Assembly: GCF_014839805.1 (NCBI RefSeq)
Contig: NC_051117.1
Location: 1,798,001 to 1,862,000 of the forward strand
Length of the DNA stretch: 64,000 bases
Source of the DNA: Manduca sexta
Taxonomy: Eukaryota; Arthropoda; Insecta; Lepidoptera; Sphingidae
Direction: 5' to 3'
Shown: positions 42,120 through 55,238 of the stretch, piece by piece
Layout of the letters: each line of letters starts with the position of its first letter
How positions within the stretch are numbered: the first letter of the stretch is position 1
Notes under the pieces: generated by a model
The model's input: the letters and a program-made list of their open reading frames with translations, nothing else
What the model was told of the DNA's origin: nothing
The model's database searches: none
Position numbers and translations under genes: made by a program

Positions 42120-43169
42120 TGACCTTTATAATTCCTTGTTTAAATTTTTTTTTGTTGTTTTTGCGGTTACATATTTTTTTTTTGGTATGTGGGCAGTCGT
42201 TTTGCTGCGAAGTTTTTTTTACAGAATATCTGTGTATGGGATTTTATGAGATTCACCATTCTACCTTAAATCCACAGAATATCATCCTATGTCTAATATC
42301 GAAAGCATCGGCCGTGCAATGTAGCTCTAAGCTCAAACACCAGCTCCTACCTAAAATTACATTAGTAACAAACATCATGGATTTACATTTTCCAAAAAAG
42401 AATACGGGAGATATTAATATTTTGTGGATTAAATGTATTAAGTAAGATAATTAAATATTAACTTTAAAATTCTTGTGGCTAATGTTAATACTTCATAATA
42501 ATTATTATTTTGACATTGAATTTACATTTTTAATTATTTTAAATTAAATGTTGTATGTAATATTTTTTTATTTATTTTGAATTTGGAAGCGGCAATTAAG
42601 ATTTTTTATTTTATTTACTTAATACAATATACATAGAATTAAATATTGTACGAAAATATAATTAAGTGAACCAAAAATAATAACAAAAAAGCTCAAATAT
42701 TTAAATAAAAATGTTTTATTTATACTAAGTTTTGAATGACGTGATTAAACGCAAATTGTTTTTTTTTTACTTTTTATAACTAAAGGAAACGCTAGTCCGC
42801 GATTGTGCACGCGCCCTTACACCACACCAGATATCATTATCTCATTACGAGCAGGGTTGGTTTTAAATTACTTACTCTTTACGGTGACTTTCTTTGAATA
42901 TTATTGTTAATATTTTAGTTCTTTCTAAACATTCTAAGGTAAGTAAAGTCTGCCAAATTGTACTAAGTACTGAACCCTATCAGTAGTAGATGCCCGTGTC
43001 CAGCAGTGGATCAACACATGGATCATACTGTTATCATTAGAAAAAAACTGTTTTACATCACATCATTATTTAAGAACGGCTAAGCAACGTCATTTGCCTT
43101 TTCTGCGTCTGCCTACCTTTCAAGGACACCAGCGTAATGTGTAACTTAAAGAAACAATAAGTCGTAAAT
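42120..43169. other. AT-rich non-coding DNA
   Basis: The 108-codon ORF at 42119-42445 shows no family motif and is probably chance. A short SINE A trace lies at 42968-43010. Confidence 0.45.
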
Positions 43170-43582
43170 ATTTACATGAATTTTTTTTATTTAAATTATT
43201 TTTCGGGGTTCTTTTTTCAAAACCGGATCTCGAAATCTTTATTACATAAAGGTAGCTTTATTGTGTCGTGCATATTTACATATTTTTTTTTTTATTTAAA
43301 TTATTTTACGGGCTTGTTTTTTCAAAACCGGATCTTGAAATCTTTATGACATAAAGGTAGCATTATCGTGTCCTGAATATTTTCATGCAATTTTTTTTTA
43401 TTTAAATTAATTTTCGGGGTTCTTTTTTCAAAAGCGGATCTCGAAATCTTTATTACATAAAGGTAGCTTTATTGTGTCGTGCATATTTAGATATATTTTT
43501 TTTTATTTAAATTATTTTTCGAGGTTCTTTTTTCAAAACCGGATCTCGAAATCTTTATTACATAAAGGTAGCATTATTGTTC
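43170..43582. repeat. Tandem array, 4 units of about 105 bp
   Basis: Units begin near 43170, 43274, 43379 and 43485. Each has a T-rich run, ATTTAAATTATTTTTCGGGG, CAAAACCGGATCTCGAAATC and ACATAAAGGTAGC. Units 1 and 3 are most alike, as are parts of 2 and 4. Minisatellite of unknown origin; not seen elsewhere in the window. Confidence 0.92.
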
Positions 43583-43589
43583 GTAAATT

Positions 43590-44737
43590 ACGAAAACAAA
43601 ATTAAACCCTTTATATCCCAAAAAAAAATGTTTATGCATGTTTATTGCCATACCATACAGTTATTTAATAAACCCAAGCCTTAATTTAAAATGAAGGTAC
43701 TTTTGAAAGTCGTAAAAACCTTTTTCGTTTTTTTACATTTGGGTTAATTTATATCCTTCACATTACGCTTAAGGTACGTTTTCAATAATGCGTTGGACAA
43801 TCGCACAACGCGTCACGACTTACGTTGCGAAAATGGACAATAAAATTCTATAGTATAATAATAATATTGAATAGTTTCTAACAATGGAACTTATCTATGT
43901 TGATAGAATTATTGATAAATAGATTTTCAGTTGTCCTATAAAAAAATATATCGATTTCTATCGACGGAGTTCAAAGTTTTAAAAAGACTTATTTGCATAC
44001 TAATCGTAAAATAATAGTGCATATGTGCTTACATATTATAGTCTTTTTCACACATAGCAAATTTGAGGCCGTTATATTAATAACAATATTACAGGAGTAT
44101 CAATAAGCAAAAATTGCCGGAGTTTGCGCACAAAGTGACTCGATCGACTAATAATATAAAGCGTGTAACAGTTAAAATTGGAACTGTACCTTAAAGCAAA
44201 AATTTGTGTACAAAGATGATTCGCCAACTTAGGCAGTGGAAATATGCATCCCCCAACCTCCTCATTTGCTCTTACGTTAGCAATACTAAGTTTATACTAG
44301 CAAGTTTATCAGCAATATACTGTGCAAGAAGTTCTAGAGGCGTTTGCATTATCGGTCATATTTCCATAACTATATCCACTTGACTCGCCGCAAGTCCTGC
44401 ATGCTTCAAAATCAATCAGTTTGTCGTGATTATTTGACGGTAAAAATCTGTGGAAGTCAACTTTGCAAGATTTCTTGCTAATCCTAACCTCGCTTAAGAT
44501 TTTTGACACATCCATGACACCACAATTAAATTAATGATTGGCAATCTTATTTTGTCGTCTTAAATAATGACAACATTATATATATGAGAAGGTAATTTTG
44601 ATTTCAAGTTTTGATAGCACTTTAAAGTGTTAAAACATTATTTAACCCGAGAAGGAACAACCATATACGGACATTGCAGAGGACGCGGTGAACAAAATCT
44701 TTATAAGCCAATATTTTTCTGCAAACATTAAGTCTGT
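43590..44737. other. Non-coding DNA, nothing secure
   Basis: AT-rich. A 68-codon minus-strand ORF at 44309-44515 was examined and not called. Confidence 0.45.
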
Positions 44738-44958
44738 ATCTTCATAGGGTAGGCAGAGGTACAACTAGAGTACCTACATTATATATTCCGTCCCACGATG
44801 TAATAGGGGGCGAGACTATCGCCATATCAGGGACAAATTCTAGAGCTCGGGTTGATACCGAGTATAAAAGCAATATCATTGTCATAACCAGGATTTGACC
44901 CCAGGACGTTAGAGCGATGCCGTACTCGACACGCAATATCCACAAGCACCTCGTTTAC
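44738..44958 (-). repeat. SINE family B, diverged
   Basis: Reverse copy: CCGTCCCACGATGTAATAGG, GGCGAGACTATCGCC, GATACCGAGTATAAAAGC. Confidence 0.65.
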
Positions 44959-45186
44959 CGCCACACAGAAAACGTGTTCATATCATGTTTTATACAATTA
45001 AAAGTTGACAACTGAGCCCGTAGCCAAGGTGCCTTTCTACAATTAAGGCTAATAGAAAACAAAGTTACTGATAGTGAAAGAATTTCCAAAAATCGGTTCA
45101 GCAGTGCCAGAGATTAGCCCCTATAAACCTACAAAATAATTCACAAACTTTTCTATTTACAATTTTAGTATAGATTATTATATAAA

Positions 45187-45527
45187 TCTATATAAAATTC
45201 TCTTGTTACAATGTTAGTCTCCAAACTCCTCCGAAACAGTTCGACCGATTCTTATGATTTTTTTGTGTACAGTTGGTAAGATTGAGAATTGGTCGTAAAC
45301 TGTATTTTAAACCCCTATATGATAGGATGTCCCACCCCAAAATTTTTATTTTTTGGCCAACATTTTTTTATTATTTGGAATTAAAAAATACAACCCTAAA
45401 TTCTCACCTTACTACCACCAACCCGTAATTTTTAATCGCTATTTTAATATTTATAATTTTATTTAACAACAAACATATTTTCTAGAACTAATTTATATGG
45501 AAAAACAATGTTTGCCAGGTCAGCTAG
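45187..45527 (+). mobile_element. Helitron, non-autonomous, complete ends
   Basis: A|TCTATATAAAATTCTCTTGT at the 5' end and ATGTTTGCCAGGTCAGCTAG|T at the 3' end, in line with Helitron TC/CTAG ends and A/T flanks. A reverse relative lies at 57954-58185. No coding capacity. Confidence 0.82.
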
Positions 45528-45654
45528 TAAAAATATAAAGTTTGATTATAATCTGAATAAACCGCTATTCCCAGCACCAATGTCCCACAATTAATTAGGA
45601 TAATTAACGCTTAACTATACCCATTACAACTCTTTATAAGCAATCCTGGTGGTT

Positions 45655-45960
45655 TTTACTGGTCGTAGGTCTCTCATATGTGAAAGTCCGCCTGAGTAGA
45701 TACCACCGCAATGTCTATTTTTGCCATCAAGTAGCAGTGTGTTCCGGTTTGAAGGACATTGTAGCCACTGTAACGACTGGACATAATAAGACTTAACATC
45801 TGATGTCTCAGACTGGCGAGCGCAGTGAAATACCAAACAATACTTCGTAATTCAAGGTTTTGGATGGTGTTTCTTCTGTTTATGGGCAGTCGTATCGCTT
45901 ACTATTAGCCGAACGGCAAACTCGTATCGTCATTCAAAGCAATAAAGAAAATTAAAAAAA
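45655..45960 (+). repeat. Family C copy
   Basis: From GTCGTAGGTCTCTCATATG to CATTCAAAGCAATAAAG. Confidence 0.75.
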
Positions 45961-46104
45961 AAAACTCTACGTATCAGAGTATCGCGCTAACAGACGCCGT
46001 GTCCTCGACACTACACACTAACGGTGATAATTGATCTCTGATTGATAATGTAATGACGAATTCACGTGATGTTTGCTGTATGATTTTATATTTCGGCGAG
46101 GACC

Positions 46105-46312
46105 TTGAATGAGGGGGCGACGGCCCCTGACCACGCCCCTATGACTAGGGGCCGTAAAGCAATGACGAAAGGTTTATATAACCCGATTTCTCCTGACTTT
46201 CCTTTATGTAGAATCTAATATCATTAGAACTATTTGCAGACGGCATTCATGCATATGTAGATATGTGTTGTGTCGGGTTCTCTTTCGGAAATTTTGATTT
46301 ATCGCCACTGCT
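46105..46312. mobile_element. Possible hAT MITE relative of 57560
   Basis: Shares AGAATCTAATATCATTAGAA...TTTGCAGACGGCATTCATGCA and the end CGCCACTG with the element at 57560-57712. The left terminus is not clear. Confidence 0.5.
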
Positions 46313-46988
46313 GTAAAGTATGAGATGGGTCCAAGGGTAAAATGATTGTATTAATGTTGTAATTGCAATGTTTTATGCACTATTATTTAGTCTATGCTTT
46401 CATCTATATTATGTTGCCTATGTTATTTATATAGGATTCAATTTTTAAACTCGTCATTCTAGTTCATTCACTCACTCACACTCGCTTTCGGTGAAGAGGC
46501 GACGTTGCCATTACTTTAAAAAAACATTCTAAGTGTTAAGTTGCCACCCCTACACTTGTTTAAATAAAATTCGTTATTTCGTTCCGTGTCACTGAACATT
46601 CAAGTACTAGAAGGGACCATATTTGGACAGTTTGATTAAGTTATTAGGGAAGTCGAATCTGGATGTGATTAAGTTATAGCAGAAAGAAAGCAAAAGACAA
46701 AAGGTTGACTGATAAGCGGTCATGTTCGTGAATCTTAAGAAATGGAAACTGAGACGTTGGGATCTGTTTGGATCTAGCATTTTCGTTAGATAAATTGAAC
46801 ATTGTTGTTTTTCTCTGAGACAGTAGTAGAAAGCGTTTTCTTTAAACCTATACTGTGAATGAAAAAGGCTACAATGCTGCTTTGCAAATTAAAAATCCTA
46901 TTGCAAAAGTTTGCAACGATGATATTATAGGTAATATGCATACCAGACATAGCATCAAGGCTTCTTCTGATATTGTGAATATCTATGA

Positions 46989-47070
46989 GATTCCCTCTCA
47001 GTAGTAGAGGCTTGTGCCCAACAGTGGGACAGTATATAATACGGGGCTGATATTATTATTATTATTATAT
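46989..47070 (+). repeat. SINE family A 3' fragment
   Basis: CCCTCTCAGTAGTAGAGGC to (ATT)n. Confidence 0.75.
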
Positions 47071-47454
47071 TATGAGATTACACACTAACCACATGGCCAT
47101 TTACCCACACTACAATGAAAAAAAAAATATTAAAAAAAACAAAGATATTTTTCAAGCTATCAAATTTTTATGTAATGTTTGCATTTTCGCCATTACGTGT
47201 TCCTTAAAACACGTTAGATAAGTGAATCAAGTGGCAACTTCCGTGTTGACGACATTGGCCCCATTTTGTCCGTTATAAACTCGTAAAAAAGTCAAAATAA
47301 TCAGCGGCTACGTAAGGACGATGACCGTGGCTTGTATAGATTTAAAACAAAATGAAGCATAAACAATGCATCGAAATGGTCAGATCTCCATCTTTAACCA
47401 GTTTAATTTACTGAGTCTTACTTAATACTCGAGTAACTTTTTATTGCAGTGATA

Positions 47455-47630
47455 GGGCGAGATGAGCACGCTGTTCGTCTGAGGGTAAGCGATACAATAA
47501 ACAGTAGCAACACCACACAGAACTTTGAATTACTAAGTACTACGCGGCACTTCACTACGCTCGTCATCCCGAAACATAAGATGTTAAGTCTCATTTTACC
47601 TAGTAACTACGCTGGCAAGTGCATACTTTT
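47455..47630 (-). repeat. Family C copy, partial
   Basis: Reverse match: GATGAGCACGCTGTTCGTCTG, ACAGTAGCAACACCACACAG, CGCTCGTCATCCCGAAACAT. Confidence 0.65.
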
Positions 47631-48149
47631 AAGTTATTAACTCGTGTTTGGTCCCTGTCTCTCTTATTTGACTATTGAAAATTCCTTGAGACAAAGTTAA
47701 AAACCTTTATTGGTCTTACTGTAAAAGTTTCAACAAATAAATTTAAGATGATTTGTCTAAATTTTAGTCAAAATAAAATGAGAGCGATAGCTTGTTTTCA
47801 ACTAACTATACCTTAATTTGAGAAAAAGAGAATCCTAAATAAAATTTCTTCACTCAATAATGCTAGGGCTTGCAATCACAAGACATCGACACGTACAATA
47901 AACGGAAATCAAAGCATCATTATATGGAAGATCAGAAAATGCTATTTCCTCGTATATCTACAATTTATTTTCCCATTAAGAAAATTGTTTCAAGGAAGTG
48001 CAAAGGGTTTGTTATATTTTCTAAAGACACAATTATCCTTGTGAAATACATTATGATCATTTTCCTGCCTTAAAAAGAGATGGTCAATGTGGTTTTATCT
48101 CACATGTACCTATAATTTACAATCTTAACTTACTTTTACGGCATTGATC

Positions 48150-48500
48150 GTGAAAATGTTCGGATGTTTGTTAGAAGGAAACGCTAAAACCACTGAACGG
48201 ATTTCAATCTTTGGTACACGGTTAGACATTCCTTGGATTAACAGCTACTTTTTGTCTGGGTAATTTGTTCCAGTGGGATTTTTTTTTTATCTAGCGACGT
48301 ACTTGAAAGTGTTCCTGCAAACTCGGCTTGCGTGAAAAGGCTTTCCTGCTACAAATATCTCTAAATGACTACAGCGTATAGCGCCATCTGTCCGAGATTA
48401 AAGCAATCTACTTAAAAATCAGATTAAAAATTCAACTATTATCTATGGGACCAAATTACCGGAATAAAAAATAGGCTATATATATGGGACGTTGAAATTG
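48150..48500. mobile_element. Helitron-like remnant
   Basis: GAACGGATTTCAATCTTTGG, GGATTAACAGCTACTTTTTG and AAAGGCTTTCCTGC resemble the 6630-6876 element. Ends not defined. Confidence 0.4.
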
Positions 48501-49047
48501 AGAAATAGCTAACTTCTGTACAATTTTATTGTTAAACGTTACACATCTTTACGTCCGATTTCCACCTGACATTTTTCTATCATTCAATATATCGCATAAC
48601 AAGTCCTCAAGTTAGAGTATAACCTTTTAGGTGAAGTATTCCCACATAAATTAATCTAGATTATACTCTACACGTATGCCACATTAAATTCAAATCCGTT
48701 CATGTTGCTGCGTTTACTTCTAAAAACTTCTAAACAATTTCCAAAACATTAGCATTTTTTAATCTTAATTCAGAAGCTTGGTCGTAAATTCCTGACCATA
48801 TCGCTCCATACATCGGCTTTTACAGATGTTAACTCTCTATGGCATTTATAATAAGATTCAAATTAATGACAACATTATTCCGTACACCTATACACAGATA
48901 TCATTTACAATACGATGGTTATCTTTACAAGTGTATTTGCTTGTTTTCGCGAGCTCCTGCCGGACCTTGGGCCAGTTTTTAAAGCCTACCCAAATTATCT
49001 TTCTTTGTCTTTAATAATTTTAAAGTAAGCATTTTGTGAACGGGAAA

Positions 49048-49373
49048 GCAGCGATAGCCTAGTTGGTTATGGAACGGACTGCCGAGACGTATGTATGTAT
49101 GTACGCAGGCTCAAATCCCAAGGGCACATATCTCTGATGTTTCTAAAAAAAAGAGTGTGTATTCTTTGTGAATTATCGCTTGTTTTAACGGTGAAAGAAA
49201 ACATCGTGAGGATACCTGCACTCCTGAGAAGTTTTCTATAGGAATTTTGAAGTGTGAAGTCTACCAATCCGCACTAGGCCAGCGAGGTGGACTAAGGCCT
49301 AATCCCTCTCAGTAATAGTGGAGGCCCGTGCCCAACAGTGGGTCAGTATATAATACAGGGCTGATATTATTAT
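49048..49373 (+). repeat. tRNA-derived SINE family A, full length
   Basis: Best copy: head GCGATAGCCTAGTTGG (A box), B-box-like GGCTCAAATCCC, body TGTGTATTCTTTGTGAATTA, CACTAGGCCAGCGAGGTGGA, end GGGCTGATATTATTATA. About 325 bp. A small TATG expansion sits at 49090. Confidence 0.88.
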
Positions 49374-49966
49374 ATATAAGCATTTTGTTGACTACTTTTA
49401 ATATATAAAAATTTGGTGGCCTTTTTTAAGCTCCCACCTCATTACAGCTTGGTTTTACTGATTTAAAACTCGATAATTTACGATTTAAACATGGAGAAGC
49501 TGTCTATCTCCCTTTTCCCTGTAATTGAACCTAAGTCCTCTCGTTTTGCAGCAGTCTCATCATAATGATTTCTTATGTTTACGCGAATGTTAGACATTGA
49601 GTCTCATCATCTCTACACTACGAAGGCTGCCAGTGGAAATTTTCTATCAAACCATGTGTTCATGTTGATGCATCGTATAGTGTCAGATTTTCTTTATCAC
49701 TTCAAAATAAAGGTTATTCTGTGCGCACGAGTTTAACGCTCTTTGGGTTCCGGATGTTGATATTTGTATAACATCTGGCAAAATCATTATTTGTTCTGTC
49801 TTAATGTATTTTTTCTGCGTTTATTTATTTTTTATTGTCGCGGGCAAAGTGCTAGTTCGCCTGGTAAGGGATCAACCATACACTTTAGCTATGTTCAGGG
49901 AACAGCAAAGGCACTAAGTACCTTAGTTTCTAAATAGATTTCTTATGTTTACGCGAATGTTAGACG

Positions 49967-50149
49967 TTGAAATTAAACTATTTTTCGGATTTTATAGCAG
50001 TTTCAATTATTTTAGTTTTCTCCCGACGTTTAGAAGATTGTGCAGCCTTCAGTCCCCCCCGTGACCATGAAGGCTGCAGTCTTTGAAACATCGGGAGAAA
50101 ATTAAAATATAAAAACCGCGATAAAACCCGAAAAATAGTTTAATTTCAA
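49967..50149. mobile_element. Foldback MITE (family F)
   Basis: Nearly the whole 183 bp is an imperfect inverted repeat: left arm from TTGAAATTAAACTATTTTTC through TTTTCTCCCGACG, right arm CATCGGGAGAAAATTAAAAT to AAAATAGTTTAATTTCAA. Centre near CAGTCCCCCCCGTGACC. The preceding 28 bp (TTTCTTATGTTTACGCGAAT...) also occurs at 49569 without the foldback part. Related pieces: 22376, 56790. Confidence 0.82.
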
Positions 50150-52079
50150 GGTTAAAATAAGTTATGTTGACTGAGAATTTACATACGAGATTGAACCGGC
50201 GACCTTCGTTGCAGTCCTGACCATTACCAAGCCATACCTAACACTAATTTTATTTAAATTGTCTATGAAAATAACCCAGCCATTTTGGTCCTACAGCCTA
50301 AGCCTAACAATAGGCCGTAAATTTTATGGACTTTCCATTATCCATAATACTATATCGTTATCAATCAAAGAACCCTAAATCCGTAGATAGATAACGCGCG
50401 TCAGTCACTCGTAGTCGCAATGACGCGCGGAAGCGATCGCCGACCGTGAATATGTATCATCTCCATTGTTGGACACGATACGAGATTTGAAACGTCATTC
50501 CATTTTTATATAGATCTTAATAATAACGGGTTTCTCCAAACAACGCTAGACAAGTTATTTTAATCATTTTGTAAAAAACTTTAAATTTCTAGTTCTTTTT
50601 TTAATTTCTGTTCTGTTTTGGTTTAATTACGTTATTTTAGATGTAATTCGGACCTTACTATGATTTTTTTTAATGCTATTTTATGTGGAAATCTGAGCTA
50701 ACCCACAACTGTAGTAGCAAATTGTTACTGGTATATAATTATAATTCCTTTTTTGGAGCCACAATCCACAAAAATCTCAATAACTTATAATGTGGCTTCT
50801 AATAAAAAGAAGTATATTCTAAGAACGTATTCAACTTTTATAAACCAAAATTGACTGCATAAAAGTAGGTTCAACATGATTTTCAAAGCCTTGGATCTAT
50901 TTAAACAATATATGCTGGTATGTTATGATTTCTTATTCATTTGCAGTTGGACTCATTGTGCTATAAATGTATCAATATAAAATATTAAACGATTATTGCA
51001 TTAACTCTGCACATAATTGAAATTATAGTAATATCAAGTATGAGCATTTACTCAACAATTATAGATGCTCCATTTATGATGCTATATTTCGCAACGTTGC
51101 AGTAGGACGTCGTGTTAATTATATCTTAAAGGTATATCAAGCCATGTTGTGCGTCATCTGGCAACATAATATGATGTTGTGATACGTTGCTAAATATGTT
51201 GAACGACACGTGTTATTCACTAAACATTATATAATAAATAGAAATTTTTAATTAATAAATTGTGGTTTACTTGAAAGCTGTAATATAATACACTTCGTTT
51301 TCATTTTAGTTCCTGACATTACATCATTAAAGTAAAATTTTAAGAGTAATAAACCGATTTATTGCATTATAAACTACATATACGGTACATACTTTCAACT
51401 TTCAAAATTGGAAAGGATTAATTAAAATCATATTAATGATAATAAATAACGTTAATGTTTATTGCAGTGTGAGTACACAACTTTCATCGATCACTGTTAA
51501 TTACCCAAACAAACTCTGCTTATAACAATGTGTGTGCTTGGATTTTGAACCTGCAGACTTTTGTCTCGGCTGTTCGCTTCATTTTCAATCAAACTATCGT
51601 CGACAAACAATACTACTCATTAATGCTTTATGTGAGTAACAAAAAGGTCATTAATAATAAAGTTATACGAATGTGTTTAATCGCCCACTGAAAAATCCTC
51701 TAAGGCCTAATCTCTTTGACGTGGAAAAAATCATCGCAAATATCCACCTAACTTACAATTGTCTAAATCTTTAATTACAACATTTCTATGTTCCTGCTGT
51801 ATATTAAAAATGGACGGCTGTAAAATCTCGTGTCGTGTCGGGCAATGGACGCACGCGCAGTCTTCCCCTTACAAACTGACAATTGGCCATTATACTTGCT
51901 CCTTGGCCCGCAAGCTGACCAAGGCGTGCGCACATCGGGCCTATCTATATAATATACTAAGATTACAGAGACTACTATATAAGATTTCCAATGGTACCTA
52001 ATAGGCAAAGAGTCCCGAATCGACGAACCAAAAATATATAACCTAATATTACAGTTCAAATGGATCAGGGAATCCAATG
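50150..52079. other. Non-coding DNA with one CpG-rich patch
   Basis: AT-rich except 50395-50460 (see findings). No exon recognised. Confidence 0.45.
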
Positions 52080-52230
52080 ATTGTCTCAGTGGCATAGTTG
52101 TGTAGCTTGCGCAATACGACTATCGGGCTGAGGCCTCGAGTTCGAATCTCAAGTCGGGGTTCCTTTGCTCAGTATCAGCACGAAGTCTTTGAAATGTATG
52201 TGTGTAGGCAGGAATCCAATGCAGTCATGT
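52080..52230 (+). repeat. SINE family B, 5' part
   Basis: GTCTCAGTGGCATAGTTGTG, CGAGTTCGAATCTCAAGTCG, CTCAGTATCAGCACG. Confidence 0.7.
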
Positions 52231-52330
52231 GTGATCGAATGAAAAAGAGATGCGAACTACAGTTAAAGCGTTGGAATACTAAGGAAATATACCAAATCGG
52301 GGCCACTGGCTTCAAGAAATAATATATAAT

Positions 52331-52575
52331 TATAAATAATAATATCAGCCCTGTATTATATACTGTGTCACTATTCCTCTATCTTCCTATGGAGAACTTC
52401 TCAGATGTGCAGGTTTCCTCACGATGTTTTCCTTCACCGTTAAAGCGAACGATAACTTCACAAAGAATACACACATGATTTTTTAGAAAACTCAGAGGTG
52501 TGTGCCCTTGAGATTTGAACCTGCGGACATTCGTCTCGGCAGTCCGTTCCACACCCAACTAGGCTATCGCCGCTT
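52331..52575 (-). repeat. SINE family A with internal deletion
   Basis: Tail ATAATATCAGCCCTGTATTA at the left, ACTAGGCTATCGCCGC at the right; part of the 3' body is missing. Confidence 0.8.
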
Positions 52576-52579
52576 CAAG

Positions 52580-53584
52580 AAAACTAACGTGAAATCACTT
52601 TGGTTTTGCGTTTGTTTTTCCCGAGTCTCATAAATCCTATAATATTCAAAAAGTATAGATCTGACATACCCTAATAAATAAAAAAAAAAGTATTTTCTAC
52701 GCACACATACACCGTCATGTCGTATCAAACCGGTACGAACAAAAAGACATCTAGAACCTTTAATTTACACACAGTGCATACAAACGTGCCAATTGAGATA
52801 ATATCAAGATTTCATACGAGCTAAAGGCATATCTTAATATGACCCTACGTTTGTTGGCTTAGTAAGGCCGGCTTATAAACAAACTGGGCTCTTATTCTGT
52901 ATGATACTGTAAATGCGTAACGCGGCCGTGTCATGTTATCTTCGAGAAATGTGCGTGGAATGGTATTCTGTAAGCCAATTTCTATAGTCCTAAACATGAT
53001 GCGTTGTGTTACGTGCTCGTTACGCACTGTTAAAATAACGTGCGGGATAGAGAATAAGGCCCCTGAACTCTTGGGTAAGCGCTTTAGGCGCCCGCAACGC
53101 TTGAAAATTAAGCGGCCATGTTGAGCACAATCCACTGACAAGTTTTGCCATGCCTATTGTAATCAAATCTAATAGTTCATGTGATAGGACCCTTTCATTT
53201 AATTTTATCCGTGGTGCTTTATAACTAGCTTATCTAGTTGTAAACGTCCCTATCCTTGAGGTTAAATCGCCTCCTTACATCATGATTTTGTCACCCGCAT
53301 TGCTCTGGAGGGAAGTGGACAATTAATATTTCGAACTCCTCCCTATCTTTCTATTTGATTAATTTCGTTGCGGGATAATGACATATTAGTTTTCCCTGAG
53401 ACTCGCCGAGCTTCACTGCTCGGTGTCATAAAATGCGTGCCACTGCTGATCCTGGCTTACAGGAGTTGTAGTGGTGGATGTGAGGGCGAGAAAGTCTCGT
53501 AAAGTCTCGTAACAAGTTACGAACCACGACTCAGGACAATGTAAGAGTTACAAGAACTCGTTTTTACGGCGAATATCCTGATAT
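52580..53584. other. Non-coding DNA, nothing recognised
   Basis: Overlapping ORFs at 52845-53141 have no motif. Confidence 0.45.
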
Positions 53585-53742
53585 CGTAGGCAGGCCCTCC
53601 ACGAGATGGACCGACGACCTGATGAGGGTTGCCGGAGTCCGATGGATGAGGGCGGCCTAGAACCGGTCCCTGTGCGGTTCAATGGGGGAGGCCTATGTCC
53701 AGCAGTGGACGATTCCCGGCTAAAATCATGATGATGATGATC
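53585..53742 (+). pseudogene. LINE ORF2 C-terminus and 3' tail
   Basis: One frame reads [22 protein letters not shown] then stop, like the C-terminus of insect non-LTR ORF2 (RP..RW.DD......WM..A). The tail is ATGATGATGAT. Related 3' fragments at 8457 and 37559. Confidence 0.65.
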
Positions 53743-55238
53743 CAGATATTGTCCTCTGGGTCTATTAGAACAAAACGCGGCCGTCACCATTTAGCACACT
53801 CTAATAGCATATGTTTTCGTTTTATATAATATTGCACGAACTGTATTTTCCTTACCAAGACTTTCCTAAAACCAGATTTTTCTTTCTGATTTCTTTAAAG
53901 AAATCGCAGAGCTTTCATACAGGAGTGGAATGGTCGTAATTGGCAGCATCTGTCGACGCTAAAGTTGACTGACTGGTTAAAGTTGCTGCCGGAATACATT
54001 ACCGTATAAACCCATGGTAAATAGTAGCCAGTCCACAACACATTCAGGTAACAAAATATAAACCGCAAATATGTACGCAGGTAGTAAATTTCCATTATTA
54101 TTTTATTAAATTTCATTTAATTATACTGAACAAATAAAATTATTTGAAAACCGTATTCTTTGTTTAGATTACTTTTATTTCTGTATGGAATGTTTCCGTG
54201 CTTAAGACATAACTCGGCAATTAGATAATGGTAATTTTGTGGTCAAAAGCATCACCACCTGGTTAACGTAGGCATCTATGCGTGGGACTTTAATACCTAT
54301 CATAATATTAAAAAGAAGAAAAGGTTAGGTTTGTAGGGGCTAATCTCTTGAACCTATTTTGAAAATCATTTCATGAATAGGAAGCCACTTTACTTCTGAA
54401 TGCTATAGGCTTTTTATTCCGGAAAATTATTTTTACACGGGCGAAGTCGCGGCTAAAGTTAATACTTTATAAAACGTATTGCATTTACCTAAATCTGAGA
54501 GGTTTAGAAAATGTTTTTTTAGTTTTGTAGTAATCGAAATGCCGATTTATTTTGTTTAATGCCAAACTACATTATGTTATGTAATTTAAATTGGCACGAA
54601 TATTTAAATTTATATTTAAGTTTTTCCTCAACTTTAAACGTAAACACGTTACACTTCTGACATTTTCTTCGTATAAATCTTGCTAGCGGTGTTAGTAATT
54701 TTACATGTTTTTATTATGTATTTTATTTCCTAATTAACATTGTCGCAAGACAATAAATATATCAACTATTAAAACCTTAACAAACAAACCACAAATAGAC
54801 AAATATATCGTTACGCTTCATTATAATCACCTACTCTTACTGGATCAACTTTTTTGACCTCTCTCCCCTTTTGTATCACAAACACATTATTAACTTCACT
54901 TTGTTTAACAACACAATTGTTTTGTCCGGTGGTAGTTTCACAAGTCGGGCGGGTCAACCCTCTATCACGCTGAGAGTACATTTGCATACAATTACGTACT
55001 CCTGCGCACTCAACTATTTACAATAAGATTGTGCGTTGTGGGAATAATTAATTTAGTCCATTTCAACAAATGGCGTACGTAAGTGCGTCTTCTTAGATAT
55101 GTTTTTTTTCGGTGGAAAAACGCGTTATTAGTGCCACCATTAGGGACTCTCCCCCCGTGCATGTTATGTTGATGTTACTGATCTTAAGGCATGTCAACGC
55201 TCGGGGAATAGCATCATTCGAGCGACCATAAAGCCGAG
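53743..55238. other. AT-rich non-coding DNA with a Helitron trace
   Basis: At 54310-54455 a decayed Helitron-like piece (ATAGGCTTTTTATTCCGG, CGGGCGAAGTCGCGGCTAAAG). Nothing else recognised. Confidence 0.45.

Noticed and set aside
42119..42445. 108-codon ORF near the CpG-rich patch
   Set aside because: No motif, Phe/Leu-rich low complexity, no homologue recognised.
43170..43582. CRISPR array
   Set aside because: Units are contiguous 105-bp tandem repeats without unique spacers, in an animal genome.
44309..44515. 68-codon minus-strand ORF with CRTCG, considered as a ZAD-type zinc finger
   Set aside because: Only one Cys pair fits; spacing of the others and the expected hydrophobic core are missing.
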